Positions 13,579 to 26,940 of a stretch of 64,000 bases of DNA are shown one piece after another. Below the pieces are notes generated by a model. It made no database searches, had not been told where the DNA came from, and worked only from the letters and a program-made list of their open reading frames with translations. The number at the start of each line of letters is the position of its first letter. Within the stretch, counting starts at the first letter, position 1. The stretch spans positions 1 to 64,000 of the forward strand of contig JAKZAN010000083.1 in NCBI GenBank assembly GCA_023053545.1, given 5' to 3'. This DNA is from Lepidurus packardi. Taxonomy: Eukaryota > Arthropoda > Branchiopoda > Notostraca > Triopsidae. A program made the position numbers and the translations under genes.

Positions 13579-16105
13579 ACTACATGAATTAAGTAAGTAA
13601 TTCATGAATTAAGTCAGTAATTCATTAATTAAGTCAGTACTTCATTAATTAAGTCAGTAATTCATTAATTAAGTCAGTAATTCATTAATTAAGTCAGTAA
13701 TTTTTTTATCTAAGTCAGTAATTCATGAATTAAGTCAGTAATTCATGAATTAAGTCAGTAATTCATGAATTAAGTCAGTAATTCATGAAATAAGTCAGAA
13801 ATTCATGAATTAAGTCAGTAATTCATGAATTAAGTCAGTAATTCATTAATTAAGTCAGTACTTCATTAATTAAGTCAGTAATTCATTAATTAAGTCCGTA
13901 ATTCATTAATTAAGTCAGTAATTCATTAATTAAGTCAGTAATTCATGAATTAAGTATCTAATACATGAATTAAGTAAGTAATTCTTGAAATAAGTCAGTA
14001 ATTCATGAATTTAGTCAGTAATTCATTAATTAAGTCAGTACTTCATTAATTAAGTCAGTAATTCATTAATTAAGTCAGTAATTATTTTATCTAAGTCAGT
14101 AATTCATTAATTAAGACAGTATTTCAATAATTAAGTCCGTAATTCATTAATTAAGTCAGTAATTCATTAATTAAGTCCGTAATTATTTATCTAAGTCCGT
14201 GATTCATTAATTAAGTCAGTAATTCATTAATTAAGTCAGTAATTCAATAATTAAGTCAGTAATTCATTAATTAAGTCAGTACTTCATTAATTAAGTCAGT
14301 AATTCATTAATTAAGTCCGTAATTAATTAATTAAGTCAGTAATTCATGAATTAAGTTAGTAATACATGAATTAAGTAAGTAATTTATGAATTAAGTCAGT
14401 AATTCATTAATTAAGTCAGTAATTCATGAATTAAGTCAGTACTACATGAATTAAGTAAGTAATTCATGAATTAAGTCAGTAATTCATTAATTAAGTCAGT
14501 ACTTCATTAATTAAGTCAGTAATTCATTAATTAAGTCAGTAATTCATTAATTAAGTCAGTAATTTTTTTATCTAAGTCAGTAATTCATGAATTAAGTCAG
14601 TAATTCATGAATTAAGTCAGTAATTCATGAATTAAGTCAGTAATTCATGAAATAAGTCAGAAATTCATGAATTAAGTCAGTAATTCATGAATTAAGTCAG
14701 TAATTCATTAATTAAGTCAGTACTTCATTAATTAAGTCAGTAATTCATTAATAAAGTCCGTAATTCATTAATTAAGTAAGTAATTCTTGAAATAAGTCAG
14801 TAATTCATGAATTTAGTCAGTAATTCATTAATTAAGTCAGTACTTCATTAATTAAGTCAGTAATTCATTAACTAAGTCAGTAATTATTTTATCTAAGTCA
14901 GTAATTCATTAATTAAGACAGTATTTCAATAATTAAGTCCGTAATTCATTAATTAAGTCAGTAATTCATTAATTAAGTCCGTAATTATTTATCTAAGTCC
15001 GTGATTCATTAATTAAGTCAGTAATTCATTAATTAAGTCAGTAATTCAATAATTAAGTCAGTAATTCATTAATTAAGTCAGTACTTCATTAATTAAGTCA
15101 GTAATTCATTAATTAAGTCCGCAATTAATTAATTAAGTCAGTAATTCATGAATTAAGTTAGTAATACATGAATTAAGTAAGTAATTTATGAATTAAGTCA
15201 GTAATTCATTAATTAAGTCAGTAATTCATGAATTAAGTCAGTACTACATGAATTAAGTAAGTAATTCATGAATTAAGTCAGTAATTCATTAATTAAGTCA
15301 GTACTTCATTAATTAAGTCAGTAATTCATTAATTAAGTCAGTAATTCATTAATTAAGTCAGTAATTTTTTTATCTAAGTCAGTAATTCATGAATTAAGTC
15401 AGTAATTCATGAATTAAGTCAGTAATTCATGAATTAAGTCAGTAATTCATGAAATAAGTCAGAAATTCATGAATTAAGTCAGTAATTCATGAATTAAGTC
15501 AGTAATTCATTAATTAAGTCAGTACTTCATTAATTAAGTCAGTAATTCATTAATTAAGTCCGTAATTCATTAATTAAGTCAGTAATTCATTAATTAAGTC
15601 AGTAATTCATGAATTAAGTATCTAATACATGAATTAAGTAAGTAATTCTTGAAATAAGTCAGTAATTCATGAATTTAGTCAGTAATTCATTAATTAAGTC
15701 AGTACTTCATTAATTAAGTCAGTAATTCATTAATTAAGTCAGTAATTATTTTATCTAAGTCAGTAATTCATTAATTAAGACAGTATTTCAATAATTAAGT
15801 CCGTAATTCATTAATTAAGTCAGTAATTCATTAATTAAGTCCGTAATTATTTATCTAAGTCCGTGATTCATTAATTAAGTCAGTAATTCATTAATTAAGT
15901 CAGTAATTCAATAATTAAGTCAGTAATTCATTAATTAAGTCAGTACTTCATTAATTAAGTCAGTAATTCATTAATTAAGTCCGTAATTAATTAATTAAGT
16001 CAGTAATTCATGAATTAAGTTAGTAATACATTAATTAAGTCCGTAATTTATGAATTAAGTCAGTAATTCATTAATTAAGTCAGTAATTCATGAATTAAGT
16101 CAGTA
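13579..16105 (+). repeat. 0.80-0.86-kb higher-order repeat, three copies
   Basis: Copies start at the GTACTACATG monomers at about 13579, 14441 and 15243, giving spacings of 862 and 802 bp. The GTCCGTGATTC landmark at 14195, 14997 and 15859 lies at the matching place in each copy. The 60-bp difference is a deletion of three monomers (the GTATCTAATACATG region) in copy 2 near 14770. Copy 3 loses collinearity near 16105. Confidence 0.85.
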
Positions 16106-16260
16106 ATTCATGAATTAAGTCAGGAATTCATGAATTTAGTCAGTAATTCATTAATCAAGTCAGGAATTCATGAATTAAGTCAGGAATTCATGAATTAAGT
16201 CAGTAATTGAATTAAGTAATTAATTCATGAATTAAGTCAGTAATTCATGAATTAAGTCAG

Positions 16261-17620
16261 TTATTCGTGAATTAAGTCAGTAATTCATGAATTAAGTCAG
16301 TAATTCATGAAATAAGTCAGAAATTCATGAATTAAGTCAGTAATTCATTAATTAAGTCAGTACTTCATTAATTAAGTCAGTAATTCATTAATTAAGTCAG
16401 TAATTCATGAATTAAGTCAGTAATTCATGAATTAAGTCAGTAATTTATGAATTAAGTAATTAGTTCATGAATTAAGTCAGTTATTCGTGAATTAAGTCAG
16501 TAATTCATGAATTAAGTCAGTAATTCATGAAATAAGTCAGAAATTCATGAATTAAGTCAGTAATTCATTAATTAAGTCAGTACTTCATTAATTAAGTCAG
16601 TAATTCATTAATTAAGTCAGTAATTCATGAATTAAGTCAGTAATTCATGAATTAAGTCAGTAATTTATGAATTAAGTAATTAATTCATGAATTAAGTCAG
16701 TTATTCGTGAATTAAGTCAGTAATTCATGAATTAAGTCAGTAATTCATGAAATAAGTCAGAAATTCATGAATTAAGTCAGTAATTCATGAATTAAGTCAG
16801 TAATTCATGAATTAAGTCAGTAATTTATGAATTAAGTAATTAATTCATGAATTAAGTCAGTTATTCGTGAATTAAGTCAGTAATTCATGAATTAAGTCAG
16901 TAATTCATGAAATAAGTCAGAAATTCATGAATTAAGTCAGTAATTCATTAATTAAGTCAGTAATTCATGAATTAAGTCAGTAATTCATGAATTAAGTCAG
17001 TAATTTATGAATTAAGTAATTAATTCATGAATTAAGTCAGTTATTCGTGAATTAAGTCAGTATTTCTTGAATTAAGTCAGTAATTCATGAAATAAGTCAG
17101 AAATTCATGAATTAAGTCAGTAATTCATTAATTAAGTCAGTACTTCATTAATTAAGTCAGTAATTCATTAATTAAGTCAGTAATTCATGAATTAAGTCAG
17201 TAATTCATGAATTAAGTCAGTAATTTATGAATTAAGTAATTAATTCATGAATTAAGTCAGTTATTCGTGAATTAAGTCAGTAATTCATGAATTAAGTCAG
17301 TAATTCATGAAATAAGTCAGAAATTCATGAAATAAGTCAGTAATTCATTAATTAAGTCAGTACTTCATTAATTAAGTCAGTAATTCATTAATTAAGTCAG
17401 TAATTCATTAATTAAGTCAGTAATTCATGAATTAAGTCAGTAATTTATGAATTAAGTAATTAATTCATGAATTAAGTCAGTTATTCGTGAATTAAGTCAG
17501 TAATTCATGAATTAAGTCAGTAATTCATGAAATAAGTCAGAAATTCATGAATTAAGTCAGTAATTCATTAATTAAGTCAGTACTTCATTAATTAAGTCAG
17601 TAATTCATTAATTAAGTCCG
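16261..17620 (+). repeat. 220-bp (11-monomer) higher-order repeat, seven copies
   Basis: The variant TTATTCGTGA recurs at 16261, 16481, 16701, 16861, 17041, 17261 and 17481. Spacings are 220, 220, 160, 180, 220 and 220 bp, all exact multiples of 20. Each full copy has the same order of variants: TTATTCGTG, GAAATAAGTCAGAAATTC, GTACTTC, then GTAATTTATG and GTAATTAATTC. The short copies have lost two or three whole monomers. A related single copy is at 19802. Confidence 0.9.
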
Positions 17621-20543
17621 TAATTCATTAATTAATTCAGTAATTCATTAATTAAGTCAGTAATTCATGAATTAAGTATCTAATACATGAATTAAGTAAG
17701 TAATTCTTGAAATAAGTCAGTAATTCATGAATTAAGTCAGTAATTCATGAAATAAGTCAGAAATTCATGAATTAAGTCAGTAATTCATTAATTAAGTCAG
17801 TACTTCATTAATTAAGTCAGTAATTCATTAATTAAGTCAGTAATTATTTTATCTAAGTCAGTAATTCATTAATTAAGTCAGTATTTCAATAATTAAGTCC
17901 GTAATTCATTAATTAAGTCAGTAATTCATTAATTAAGTCCGTAATTATTTATCTAAGTCCGTAATTCATTAATTAAGTCAGTAATTCATTAATTAAGTCA
18001 GTAATTCATTAATTAAGTCAGTAATTCATGAATTCAGTCAGGAATTCATTAATTAAGTCAGTAATTCATGAATTAAGTCAGTAATACATGAATTAAGTAA
18101 GTAATTCATGATTTAAGTCAGTAATTCATGAATTAAGTCAGTAATTCATTAATTAAGTCAGTAATTCATGAATTAAGTCAGTACTACATGAATTAAGTAA
18201 GTAATTCATGAATTAAGTCAGTACTACATGAATTAAGTAAGTAATTCATGAATTAAGTCAGTAATTCATTAATTAAGTCAGTACTTCATTAATTAAGTCA
18301 GTAATTCATTAATTAAGTCAGTAATTCATTAATTAAGTCAGTAATTTTTTTATCTAAGTCAGTAATTCATGAATTAAGTCAGTATTTCATGAATTAAGTC
18401 AGTAATTCATGAATTAAGTCAGTAATTCATGAAATAAGTCAGAAATTCATGAATTAAGTCAGTAATTCATTAATTAAGTCAGTACTTCATTAATTAAGTC
18501 AGTAATTCATTAATTAAGTCCGTAATTCATTAATTAAGTCAGTAATTCATTAATTAAGTCAGTAATTCATGAATTAAGTATCTAATACATGAATTAAGTA
18601 AGTAATTCTTGAAATAAGTAAGTAATTCATGAATTAAGTCAGTAATTCATGAAATAAGTCAGAAATTCATGAATTAAGTCAGTAATTCATTAATTAAGTC
18701 AGCACTTCATTAATTAAGTCAGTAATTCATTAATTAAGTCAGTAATTATTTTATCTAAGTCAGTAATTCATTAATTAAGTCAGTATTTCAATAATTAAGT
18801 CCGTAATTCATTAATTAAGTCAGTAATTCATTAATTAAGTCCGTAATTATTTATCTAAGTCCGTGATTCATTAATTAAGTCAGTAATTCATTAATTAAGT
18901 CAGTAATTCATTAATTAAGTCAGTAATTCATTAATTAAGTCAGTACTTCATTAATTAAGTCAGTAATTCATTAATTAAGTCCGTAATTAATTAATTAAGT
19001 CAGTAATTCATGAATTAAGTTAGTAATACATGAATTAAGTAAGTAATTTATGAATTAAGTCAGTAATTCATTAATTAAGTCAGTAATTCATGAATTAAGT
19101 CAGTAATTCATGAATTAAGTCAGGAATTCATGAATTTAGTCAGTAATTCATTAATCAAGTCAGGAATTCATGAATTAAGTCAGGAATTCATGAATTAAGT
19201 CAGTAATTGAATTAAGTAATTAATTCATGAATTAAGTCAGTAATTCATTAATTAAGTCAGTAATTCGTGAATTAAGTCAGTACTTCATTAATTAAGTCCG
19301 TAATTCATTAATTAAGTCAGTAATTCATGAATTAAGTCAGTAATACATGAATTAAGTAAGTAATTCATGAATTAAGTCAGTAATTCATGAATTAAGTCAG
19401 TAATTCATTAATTAAGTCAGTAATTCATGAATTAAGTCAGTACTACATGAATTAGGTAAGTAATTCATGAATTAAGTCAGTAATTCATTAATTAAGTCAG
19501 TAATACATGAATTAAGTAAGTAATTCATGAATTAACTCAGTAATTCATTAATTAAGTCAGTAATTCATTAATTAAGTCAGTAATTCATTAATTAAGTCAG
19601 TAATTCATTAATTAAGTCAGTAATTCATGAATTAACTCAGTAATTCATTAATTAAGTCAGTAATTCATTAATTAAGTCAGTAATTATTTTATCTATGTGA
19701 GTAATTCATTAATTAAGTCAGTAATTCATGAATTAAGTCAGTAATTCATGAATTAAGTCAGTAATTTATGAATTAAGTAATTAATTCATGAATTAAGTCA
19801 GTTATTCGTGAATTAAGTCAGTAATTCATGAATTAAGTCAGTAATTCATGAAATAAGTCAGAAATTCATGAATTAAGTCAGTACTACATGAATTAAGTAA
19901 GTAATTCATGAATTAAGTCAGTAATTCATTAATTAAGTCCGTAATTCATTAATTAATTCAGTAATTCATTAATTAAGTCAGTAATTCATGAATTAAGTAT
20001 CTAATACATGAATTAAGTAAGTAATTCTTGAAATAAGTCAGTAATTCATGAATTAAGTCAGTAATTCATGAAATAAGTCAGAAATTCATGAATTAAGTCA
20101 GTAATTCATTAATTAAGTCAGTACTTCATTAATTAAGTCAGTAATTCATTAATTAAGTCAGTAATTATTTTATCTAAGTCAGTAATTCATTAATTAAGTC
20201 AGTATTTCAATAATTAAGTCCGTAATTCATTAATTAAGTCAGTAATTCATTAATTAAGTCCGTAATTATTTATCTAAGTCCGTAATTCATTAATTAAGTC
20301 AGTAATTCATTAATTAAGTCAGTAATTCATTAATTAAGTCAGTAATTCATGAATTAAGTCAGGAATTCATGAATTAAGTCAGGAATTCATGAATTAAGTC
20401 AGTAATTTATGAATTAAGTAATTAATTCATGAATTAAGTCAGTAATTCGTGAATTAAGTCAGTAATTCATGACTAAAGTCAGTAATTCATTAATGAAGTC
20501 GGAAATTCATTAATGAAGTCAGTAATTTATGAATTAAGTCAGT

Positions 20544-20940
20544 TGTTCTAGACCACTAATCAAGCTCAAACGTTGGTTGCCCTTTTGACCCAGAGTGACC
20601 CATTCCCAGAATGTTTGGCTCCCCTTTTTGTGTTTCTGTTTTTTTACTTCATCCTTTTACCCAAGTCAACGTTGGTCTCCTTTTTACCTTCAGGGATATA
20701 AATATATAGAGGTGGTGGCACAGGGAGTGGGACGTTCTTTTTTGTTTACTACACGTTCAAGATACTTCTCTACGTCCTACGAAACACTGCACTAATTTTC
20801 CCTCGCAATAGTGTTGTGTATTTAAGTGTAAGGCCGTGCATAGGCGTAATTTAATAAAAATCTTTAAACCCACACGTTCACGTTCAACTTACGCACCCAC
20901 GTTCTCGCATCAACTCATCGAACCCTACGCGTTTCGTACA
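20544..20940 (+). mobile_element. Solo LTR 1 (BEL/Pao-type, diverged relative of the full elements)
   Basis: A 397-bp element beginning TGTTCTAGAC and ending GTACA, flanked by a 5-bp duplication TCAGT (20539-20543 and 20941-20945). It aligns end to end with the LTRs of the full elements at 32429 and 48257, but with many differences: ACCACT for ACTACT near the start, GAGTGGG for GATAGGG, GTTTACT for GGTTCACT, CACTGCACT for CACGATATT, and GTACA for TTACA at the end. It contains a TATATA-like box near 20697-20709 and an AATAAA signal near 20852. There is no internal sequence, so it is a solo LTR left by LTR-LTR recombination. Compared with solo LTRs 2 and 3 it carries a 2-bp insertion in the TATA region (GATATAAATATATAG). 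Confidence 0.93.
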
Positions 20941-23786
20941 TCAGTAATTCATGAAATAAGTAAGAAATTCATGAATTAAATCAGTAATTCATTAATTAAG
21001 TCAGTACTTCATTAATTAAGTCAGTAATTCATTAATTAAGTCAGTAATTCATGAATTAAGTATCTAATACATGAATTAAGTAAGTAATTCTTGAAATAAG
21101 TCAGTAATTCATTAATTAAGTCAGTAATTTTTTTATCTCAGTCAGTAATTCATTAATTAAGTCAGTAATTCATGAATTAAGTCAGTAATTCATGAAATAA
21201 GTCAGAAATTCATGAATTAAGTCAGTAATTCATTAATTAAGTCAGCACTTCATTAATTAAGTCAGTAATTCATTAATTAAGTCCGTAATTCATTAATTAA
21301 GTCAGTAATTCATTAATTAAGTCAGTAATTCATGAATTAAGTATCTAATACATGAATTAAGTAAGTAATTCTTGAAATAAGTCAGTAATTCATTAATTAA
21401 GTCAGTAATTCATGAATTAAGTCAGTAATTCATGAATTAAGTCAGTAATTCATGAACTAAGTCAGTAATTATTTATCTAAGTCGGTAATTCATTAATTAA
21501 GTCAGTAATTCATGAATTAAGTCAGTAATTCATGAATTAAGTCAGTAATTCATGAATTAAGTCAGTAATTCATGAATTAAGTCAGTACTACATGAATTAA
21601 GTAAGTAATTCATGAATTAAGTCAGTACTACATGAATTAAGTAAGTAATTCATGAATTAAGTCAGTAATTCATTAATTAAGTCAGTACTTCATTAATTAA
21701 GTCAGTAATTCATTAATTAAGTCAGTAATTCATTAATTAAGTCAGTAATTTTTTTATCTAAGTCAGTAATTCATGAATTAAGTCAGTAATTCATGAATTA
21801 AGTCAGTAATTCATGAATTAAGTCAGTAATTCATGAAATAAGTCAGAAATTCATGAATTAAGTCAGTAATTCATTAATTAAGTCAGTACTTCATTAATTA
21901 AGTCAGTAATTCATTAATTAAGTCAGTAATTATTTTATCTAAGTCAGTAATTAATTAATTAAGACAGTATTTCAATAATTAAGTCCGTAATTCATTAATT
22001 AAGTCAGTAATTCATTAATTAAGTCCGTAATTATTTATCTAAGTCCGTGATTCATTAATTAAGTCAGTAATTCATTAATTAAGTCAGTAATTCATTAATT
22101 AAGTCAGTAATTCATTAATTAAGTCAGTACTTCATTAATTAAGTCAGTAATTCATTAATTAAGTCCGTAATTAATTAATTAAGTCAGTAATTCATGAATT
22201 AAGTTAGTAATACATGAATTAAGTAAGTAATTTATGAATTAAGTCAGTAATTCATTAATTAAGTCAGTAATTCATGAATTAAGTCAGTAATTCATGAATT
22301 AAGTCAGGAATTCATGAATTTAGTCAGTAATTCATTAATCAAGTCAGGAATTCATGAATTAAGTCAGGAATTCATGAATTAAGTCAGTAATTGAATTAAG
22401 TAATTAATTCATGAATTAAGTCAGTAATTCATTAATTAAGTCAGTAATTCGTGAATTAAGTCAGTACTTCATTAATTAAGTCACTACTTCATAAATTAAG
22501 TCAGTAATTCATTAATTAAGTCCGTAATTCATTAATTAAGTCAGTAATTCATGAATTAAGTCAGTAATTTATGAATTAAGTTAGTAATACATGAATTAAG
22601 TAAGTAATTTATGAATTAAGTCAGTAATTCATTAATTAAGTCAGTAATTCATGAATTAAGTCAGTAATTCATGAATTAAGTCAGGAATTCATGAATTTAG
22701 TCAGTAATTCATTAATCAAGTCAGGAATTCATGAATTAAGTCAGGAATTCATGAATTAAGTAAGTAATTCGTGAATTAAGTCAGTACTTCATTAATTAAG
22801 TCAGTACTTCATTAATTAAGTCACTACTTCATAAATTAAGTCAGTAATTCATTAATTAAGTCCGTAATTCATTAATTAAGTCAGTAATTCATGAATTAAG
22901 TCAGTAATACATGAATTAATTAAGTAATTCATGAATTAAGTCAGTAATTCATGAATTAAGTCAGTAATTCATTAATTAAGTCAGTAATTCATGAATTAAG
23001 TCAGTACTACATGAATTAAGTAAGTAATTCATGAATTAAGTCAGTACTACATGAATTAGGTAAGTAATTCATGAATTAAGTCAGTAATTCATGAATTAAG
23101 TCAGTAATTCATGAAATAAGTCAGAAATTCATGAATTAAGTCAGTAATTCATTAATTAAGTCAGTACTTCATTAATTAAGTCAGTAATTCATTAATTAAG
23201 TCCGTAATTCATTAATTAAGTCAGTAATTCATTAATTAAGTCAGTAATTCATTAATTAAGTCAGTAATTCATTAATTAAGTCAGTAATTCTTGAAATAAG
23301 TCAGTAATTCATGAATTAAGTCAGTAATTCATGAAATAAGTCAGAAATTCATGAATTAAGTCAGTAATTCATTAATTAAGTCAGTACTTCATTAATTAAG
23401 TCAGTAATTCATTAATTAAGTCAGTAATTATTTTATCTAAGTCAGTAATTCATTAATTAAGTCAGTATTTCAATAATTAAGTCCGTAATTCATTAATTAA
23501 GTCAGTAATTCATTAATTAAGTCCGTAATTATTTATCTAAGTCCGTAATTCATTAATTAAGTCAGTAATTCATTAATTAAGTCAGTATTTCATTAATTAA
23601 GTCAGTAATTCATGAATTAAGTCAGGAATTCATGAATTAAGTCAGGAATTCATGAATTAAGTCAGTAATTTATGAATTAAGTAATTAATTCATGAATTAA
23701 GTCAGTAATTCATGACTAAAGTCAGTAATTCATTAATGAAGTCGGAAATTCATTAATGAAGTCAGTAATTTATGAATTAAGTCAGT
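20941..23786 (+). repeat. Block A satellite between solo LTRs 1 and 2
   Basis: Standard 20-bp monomers. The first ~180 bp after the LTR match the downstream flanks of solo LTRs 2 and 3. The last ~700 bp (with GTACTACATGAATTAGG near 23046 and the CATGACTAAAG / GTCGGAAATTC monomers just before the next LTR) match their upstream flanks. The middle is longer than the corresponding part between solo LTRs 2 and 3. Nothing else is present. Confidence 0.9.
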
Positions 23787-24181
23787 TGTTCTAGACCACT
23801 AATCAAGCTCAAACGTTGGTTGCCCTTTTGACCCAGAGTGACCCATTCCCAGAATGTTTGGCTCCCCTTTTTGTGTTTCTGTTTTTTTACTTCATCCTTT
23901 TACCCAAGTCAACGTTGGTCTCCTTTTTACCTTCAGGGATATATATATAGAGGTGGTGGCACAGGGAGTGGGACGTTCTTTTTTGTTTACTACACGTTCA
24001 AGATACTTCTCTACGTCCTACGAAACACTGCACTAATTTTCCCTCGCAATAGTGTTGTGTATTTAAGTGTAAGGCCGTGCATAGGCGTAATTTAATAAAA
24101 ATCTTTAAACCCACACGTTCACGTTCAACTTACGCACCCACGTTCTCGCATCAACTCATCGAACCCTACGCGTTTCGTACA
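23787..24181 (+). mobile_element. Solo LTR 2 (segmental copy of solo LTR 1)
   Basis: A 395-bp TG...CA element, flanked by TCAGT at 23782-23786 and 24182-24186. It is identical to solo LTR 1 as far as I could read, apart from the 2-bp difference in the TATATA stretch. The same target duplication and the same rare monomers on both sides show that it was copied with its flanking satellite and was not inserted independently. Short ATG-initiated reading frames inside it are by-products of LTR sequence. Confidence 0.93.
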
Positions 24182-26545
24182 TCAGTAATTCATGAAATAA
24201 GTAAGAAATTCATGAATTAAGTCAGTAATTCATTAATTAAGTCAGTACTTCATTAATTAAGTCAGTAATTCATTAATTAAGTCAGTAATTCATGAATTAA
24301 GTATCTAATACATGAATTAAGTAAGTAATTCTTGAAATAAGTCAGTAATTCATTAATTAAGTCAGTAATTCATGAATTAACTCAGAAATTCATTAATTAA
24401 GTCAGTAATTCATTAATTAAGTCAGTAATTATTTTATCTAAGTCAGTAATTCATTAAATAAGTCAGAAATTCATGAATTAAGTCAGTAATTCATTAATTA
24501 AGTCAGTACTTCATTAATTAAGTCAGTAATTCATTAATTAAGTCCGTAATTCATTAATTAAGTCAGTAATTCATTAATTAAGTTAGTAATTCATGAATTA
24601 AGTATCTAATACATGAATTAAGTAAGTAATTCTTGAAATAAGTCAGTAATTCATTAATTAAGTCAGTAATTTCTTTATCTAAGTCAGTAATTCATTAATT
24701 AAGTCAGTAATTCATGAATTAAGTCAGTAATTCATGAATTAAGTCCGTAATTCATTAATTAAGTCAGTAATTCATTAATTAAGTCCGTAATTATTTATCT
24801 AAGTCCGTAATTCATAATTAAGTCAGTAATTCATTAATTAAGTCCGTAATTATTTATCTAAGTCAGTAATTCCTTAATTAAGTCAGTACTTCATTAATTA
24901 AGTCAGTAATTCATTAATTAAGTCCGTAATTAATTAATTAAGTCAGTAATTCATGAATTAAGTTAGTAATACATGAATTAAGTAAGTAATTCATGAATTA
25001 AGTCAGTAATTCATTAATTAAGTCAGTAATTCATGAATTAAGTCAGTAATTCAGGAATTAAGTCAGGAATTCATGAATTTAGTCAGTAATTCATTAATCA
25101 AGTCAGGAATTCATGAATTAAGTCAGGAATTCATGAATTAAGTCAGTAATTGAATTAAGTAATTAATTCATGAATTAAGTCAGTAATTCATTAATTAAGT
25201 CAGTAATTCATGAATTAAGTATCTAATACATGAATTAAGTAAGTAATTCTTGAAATAAGTCAGTAATTCATTAATTAAGTCCGTAATTATTTATCTAAGT
25301 CAGTAATTCCTTAATTAAGTCAGTACTTCATTAATTAAGTCAGTTATTCATTAATTAAGTCCGTAATTAATTAATTAAGTCAGTAATTCATGAATTAAGT
25401 TAGTAATACATGAATTAAGTAATTAATTCATGAAATAAGTCAGTAATTCATTAATTAAGTCAGTAATTCATGAATTAAGTCAGTAATTCATGAAATAAGT
25501 CAGAAATTCATGAATTAAGTCAGTAATTCATTAATTAAGTCAGTACTTCATTAATTAAGTCAGTAATTCATTAATTAAGTCAGTAATTCATTAATTAAGT
25601 CCGTAATTCATTAATTAAGTCAGTAATTCATTAATTAAGTTAGTAATTCATGAATTAAGTATCTAATACATGAATTAAGTAAGTAATTCTTGAAATAAGT
25701 CAGTAATTCATGAATTAAGTCAGTAATTCATTAATTAAGTCAGTAATTCATGAATTAAGTCAGTACTACATGAATTAAGTAAGTAATTCATGAATTAAGT
25801 CAGTACTACATGAATTAGGTAAGTAATTCATGAATTAAGTCAGTAATTCATGAATTAAGTCAGTAATTCATGAAATAAGTCAGAAATTCATGAATTAAGT
25901 CAGTAATTCATTAATTAAGTCAGTACTTCATTAATTAAGTCAGTAATTCATTAATTAAGTCCGTAATTCATTAATTAAGTCAGTAATTCATTAATTAAGT
26001 CAGTAATTCATGAATTAAGTATCTAATACATGAATTAAGTAAGTAATTCTTGAAATAAGTCAGTAATTCATGAATTAAGTCAGTAATTCATGAAATAAGT
26101 CAGAAATTCATGAATTAAGTCAGTAATTCATTAATTAAGTCAGTACTTCATTAATTAAGTCAGTAATTCATTAATTAAGTCAGTAATTATTTTATCTAAG
26201 TCAGTAATTCATTAATTAAGTCAGTATTTCAATAATTAAGTCCGTAATTCATTAATTAAGTCAGTAATTCATTAATTAAGTCCGTAATTATTTATCTAAG
26301 TCCGTAATTCATTAATTAAGTCAGTAATTCATTAATTAAGTCAGTATTTCATTAATTAAGTCAGTAATTCATGAATTAAGTCAGGAATTCATGAATTAAG
26401 TCAGGAATTCATGAATTAAGTCAGTAATTTATGAATTAAGTAATTAATTCATGAATTAAGTCAGTAATTCATGACTAAAGTCAGTAATTCATTAATGAAG
26501 TCGGAAATTCATTAATGAAGTCAGTAATTTATGAATTAAGTCAGT
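24182..26545 (+). repeat. Block A satellite between solo LTRs 2 and 3
   Basis: 20-bp monomers forming, with solo LTR 2, a 2759-bp unit (23787-26545). The segment to about 25700 recurs after solo LTR 3 up to about 28400, including a 1-bp-short monomer (TTCATAATTAAG near 24811 and again near 27509) and the TTCCTTAATTAAG variant. No gene or other element was seen. Confidence 0.9.
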
Positions 26546-26940
26546 TGTTCTAGACCACTAATCAAGCTCAAACGTTGGTTGCCCTTTTGACCCAGAGTGA
26601 CCCATTCCCAGAATGTTTGGCTCCCCTTTTTGTGTTTCTGTTTTTTTACTTCATCCTTTTACCCAAGTCAACGTTGGTCTCCTTTTTACCTTCAGGGATA
26701 TATATATAGAGGTGGTGGCACAGGGAGTGGGACGTTCTTTTTTGTTTACTACACGTTCAAGATACTTCTCTACGTCCTACGAAACACTGCACTAATTTTC
26801 CCTCGCAATAGTGTTGTGTATTTAAGTGTAAGGCCGTGCATAGGCGTAATTTAATAAAAATCTTTAAACCCACACGTTCACGTTCAACTTACGCACCCAC
26901 GTTCTCGCATCAACTCATCGAACCCTACGCGTTTCGTACA
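26546..26940 (+). mobile_element. Solo LTR 3 (segmental copy)
   Basis: A 395-bp TG...CA element with TCAGT at 26541-26545 and 26941-26945. It reads the same as solo LTR 2, including GATATATATATAG. Both flanks match those of solo LTR 2, so it is a further tandem copy of the LTR-plus-satellite unit. Confidence 0.93.

Larger units (their letters stand above)
1..20543 (+). repeat. Satellite block A: 20-bp tandem repeat, no genes
   Basis: The whole stretch is a head-to-tail tandem array of a 20-bp monomer with consensus AAGTCAGTAATTCATGAATT. The commonest variant has T for G in the second half (CATTAATT). Other recurring variants are GTCCGT, GTACTTC, GTACTAC, GTAAGT, GTTAGT, a 21-bp ATTATTTTATCT type and a TTTTTTTATCT type. 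All monomers I read are in the same orientation. The consensus is 75% A+T. Stop codons (TAA, TGA) recur in every frame, so no ORF of useful length exists. Variant monomers recur in a fixed order, which defines higher-order repeats at 1-8330, 13579-16105 and 16261-17620. The parts in between (about 8331-13578 and 17621-20543) are the same monomers in less regular order. I see no gene, RNA gene or other element in this block. Confidence 0.97.

Noticed and set aside
1-20543. CRISPR-like array, because of short regular repeats
   Set aside because: There are no unique spacers; the repeat is contiguous 20-bp satellite with point variants, and no cas genes are present.
1-20543. ATG-AAT-TAA in most G-type monomers as a possible mini-ORF system
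   Set aside because: A two-codon frame followed by stop is a direct consequence of CATGAATTAAG; no ribosomal or protein significance can be supported.
20595-20795. Small + strand ORFs inside the solo LTRs (also 23838-24095 and 26597-26854)
   Set aside because: They lie wholly within U3/R of non-coding LTRs, shift frame between copies because of the TATA-region indel, and show no domain.
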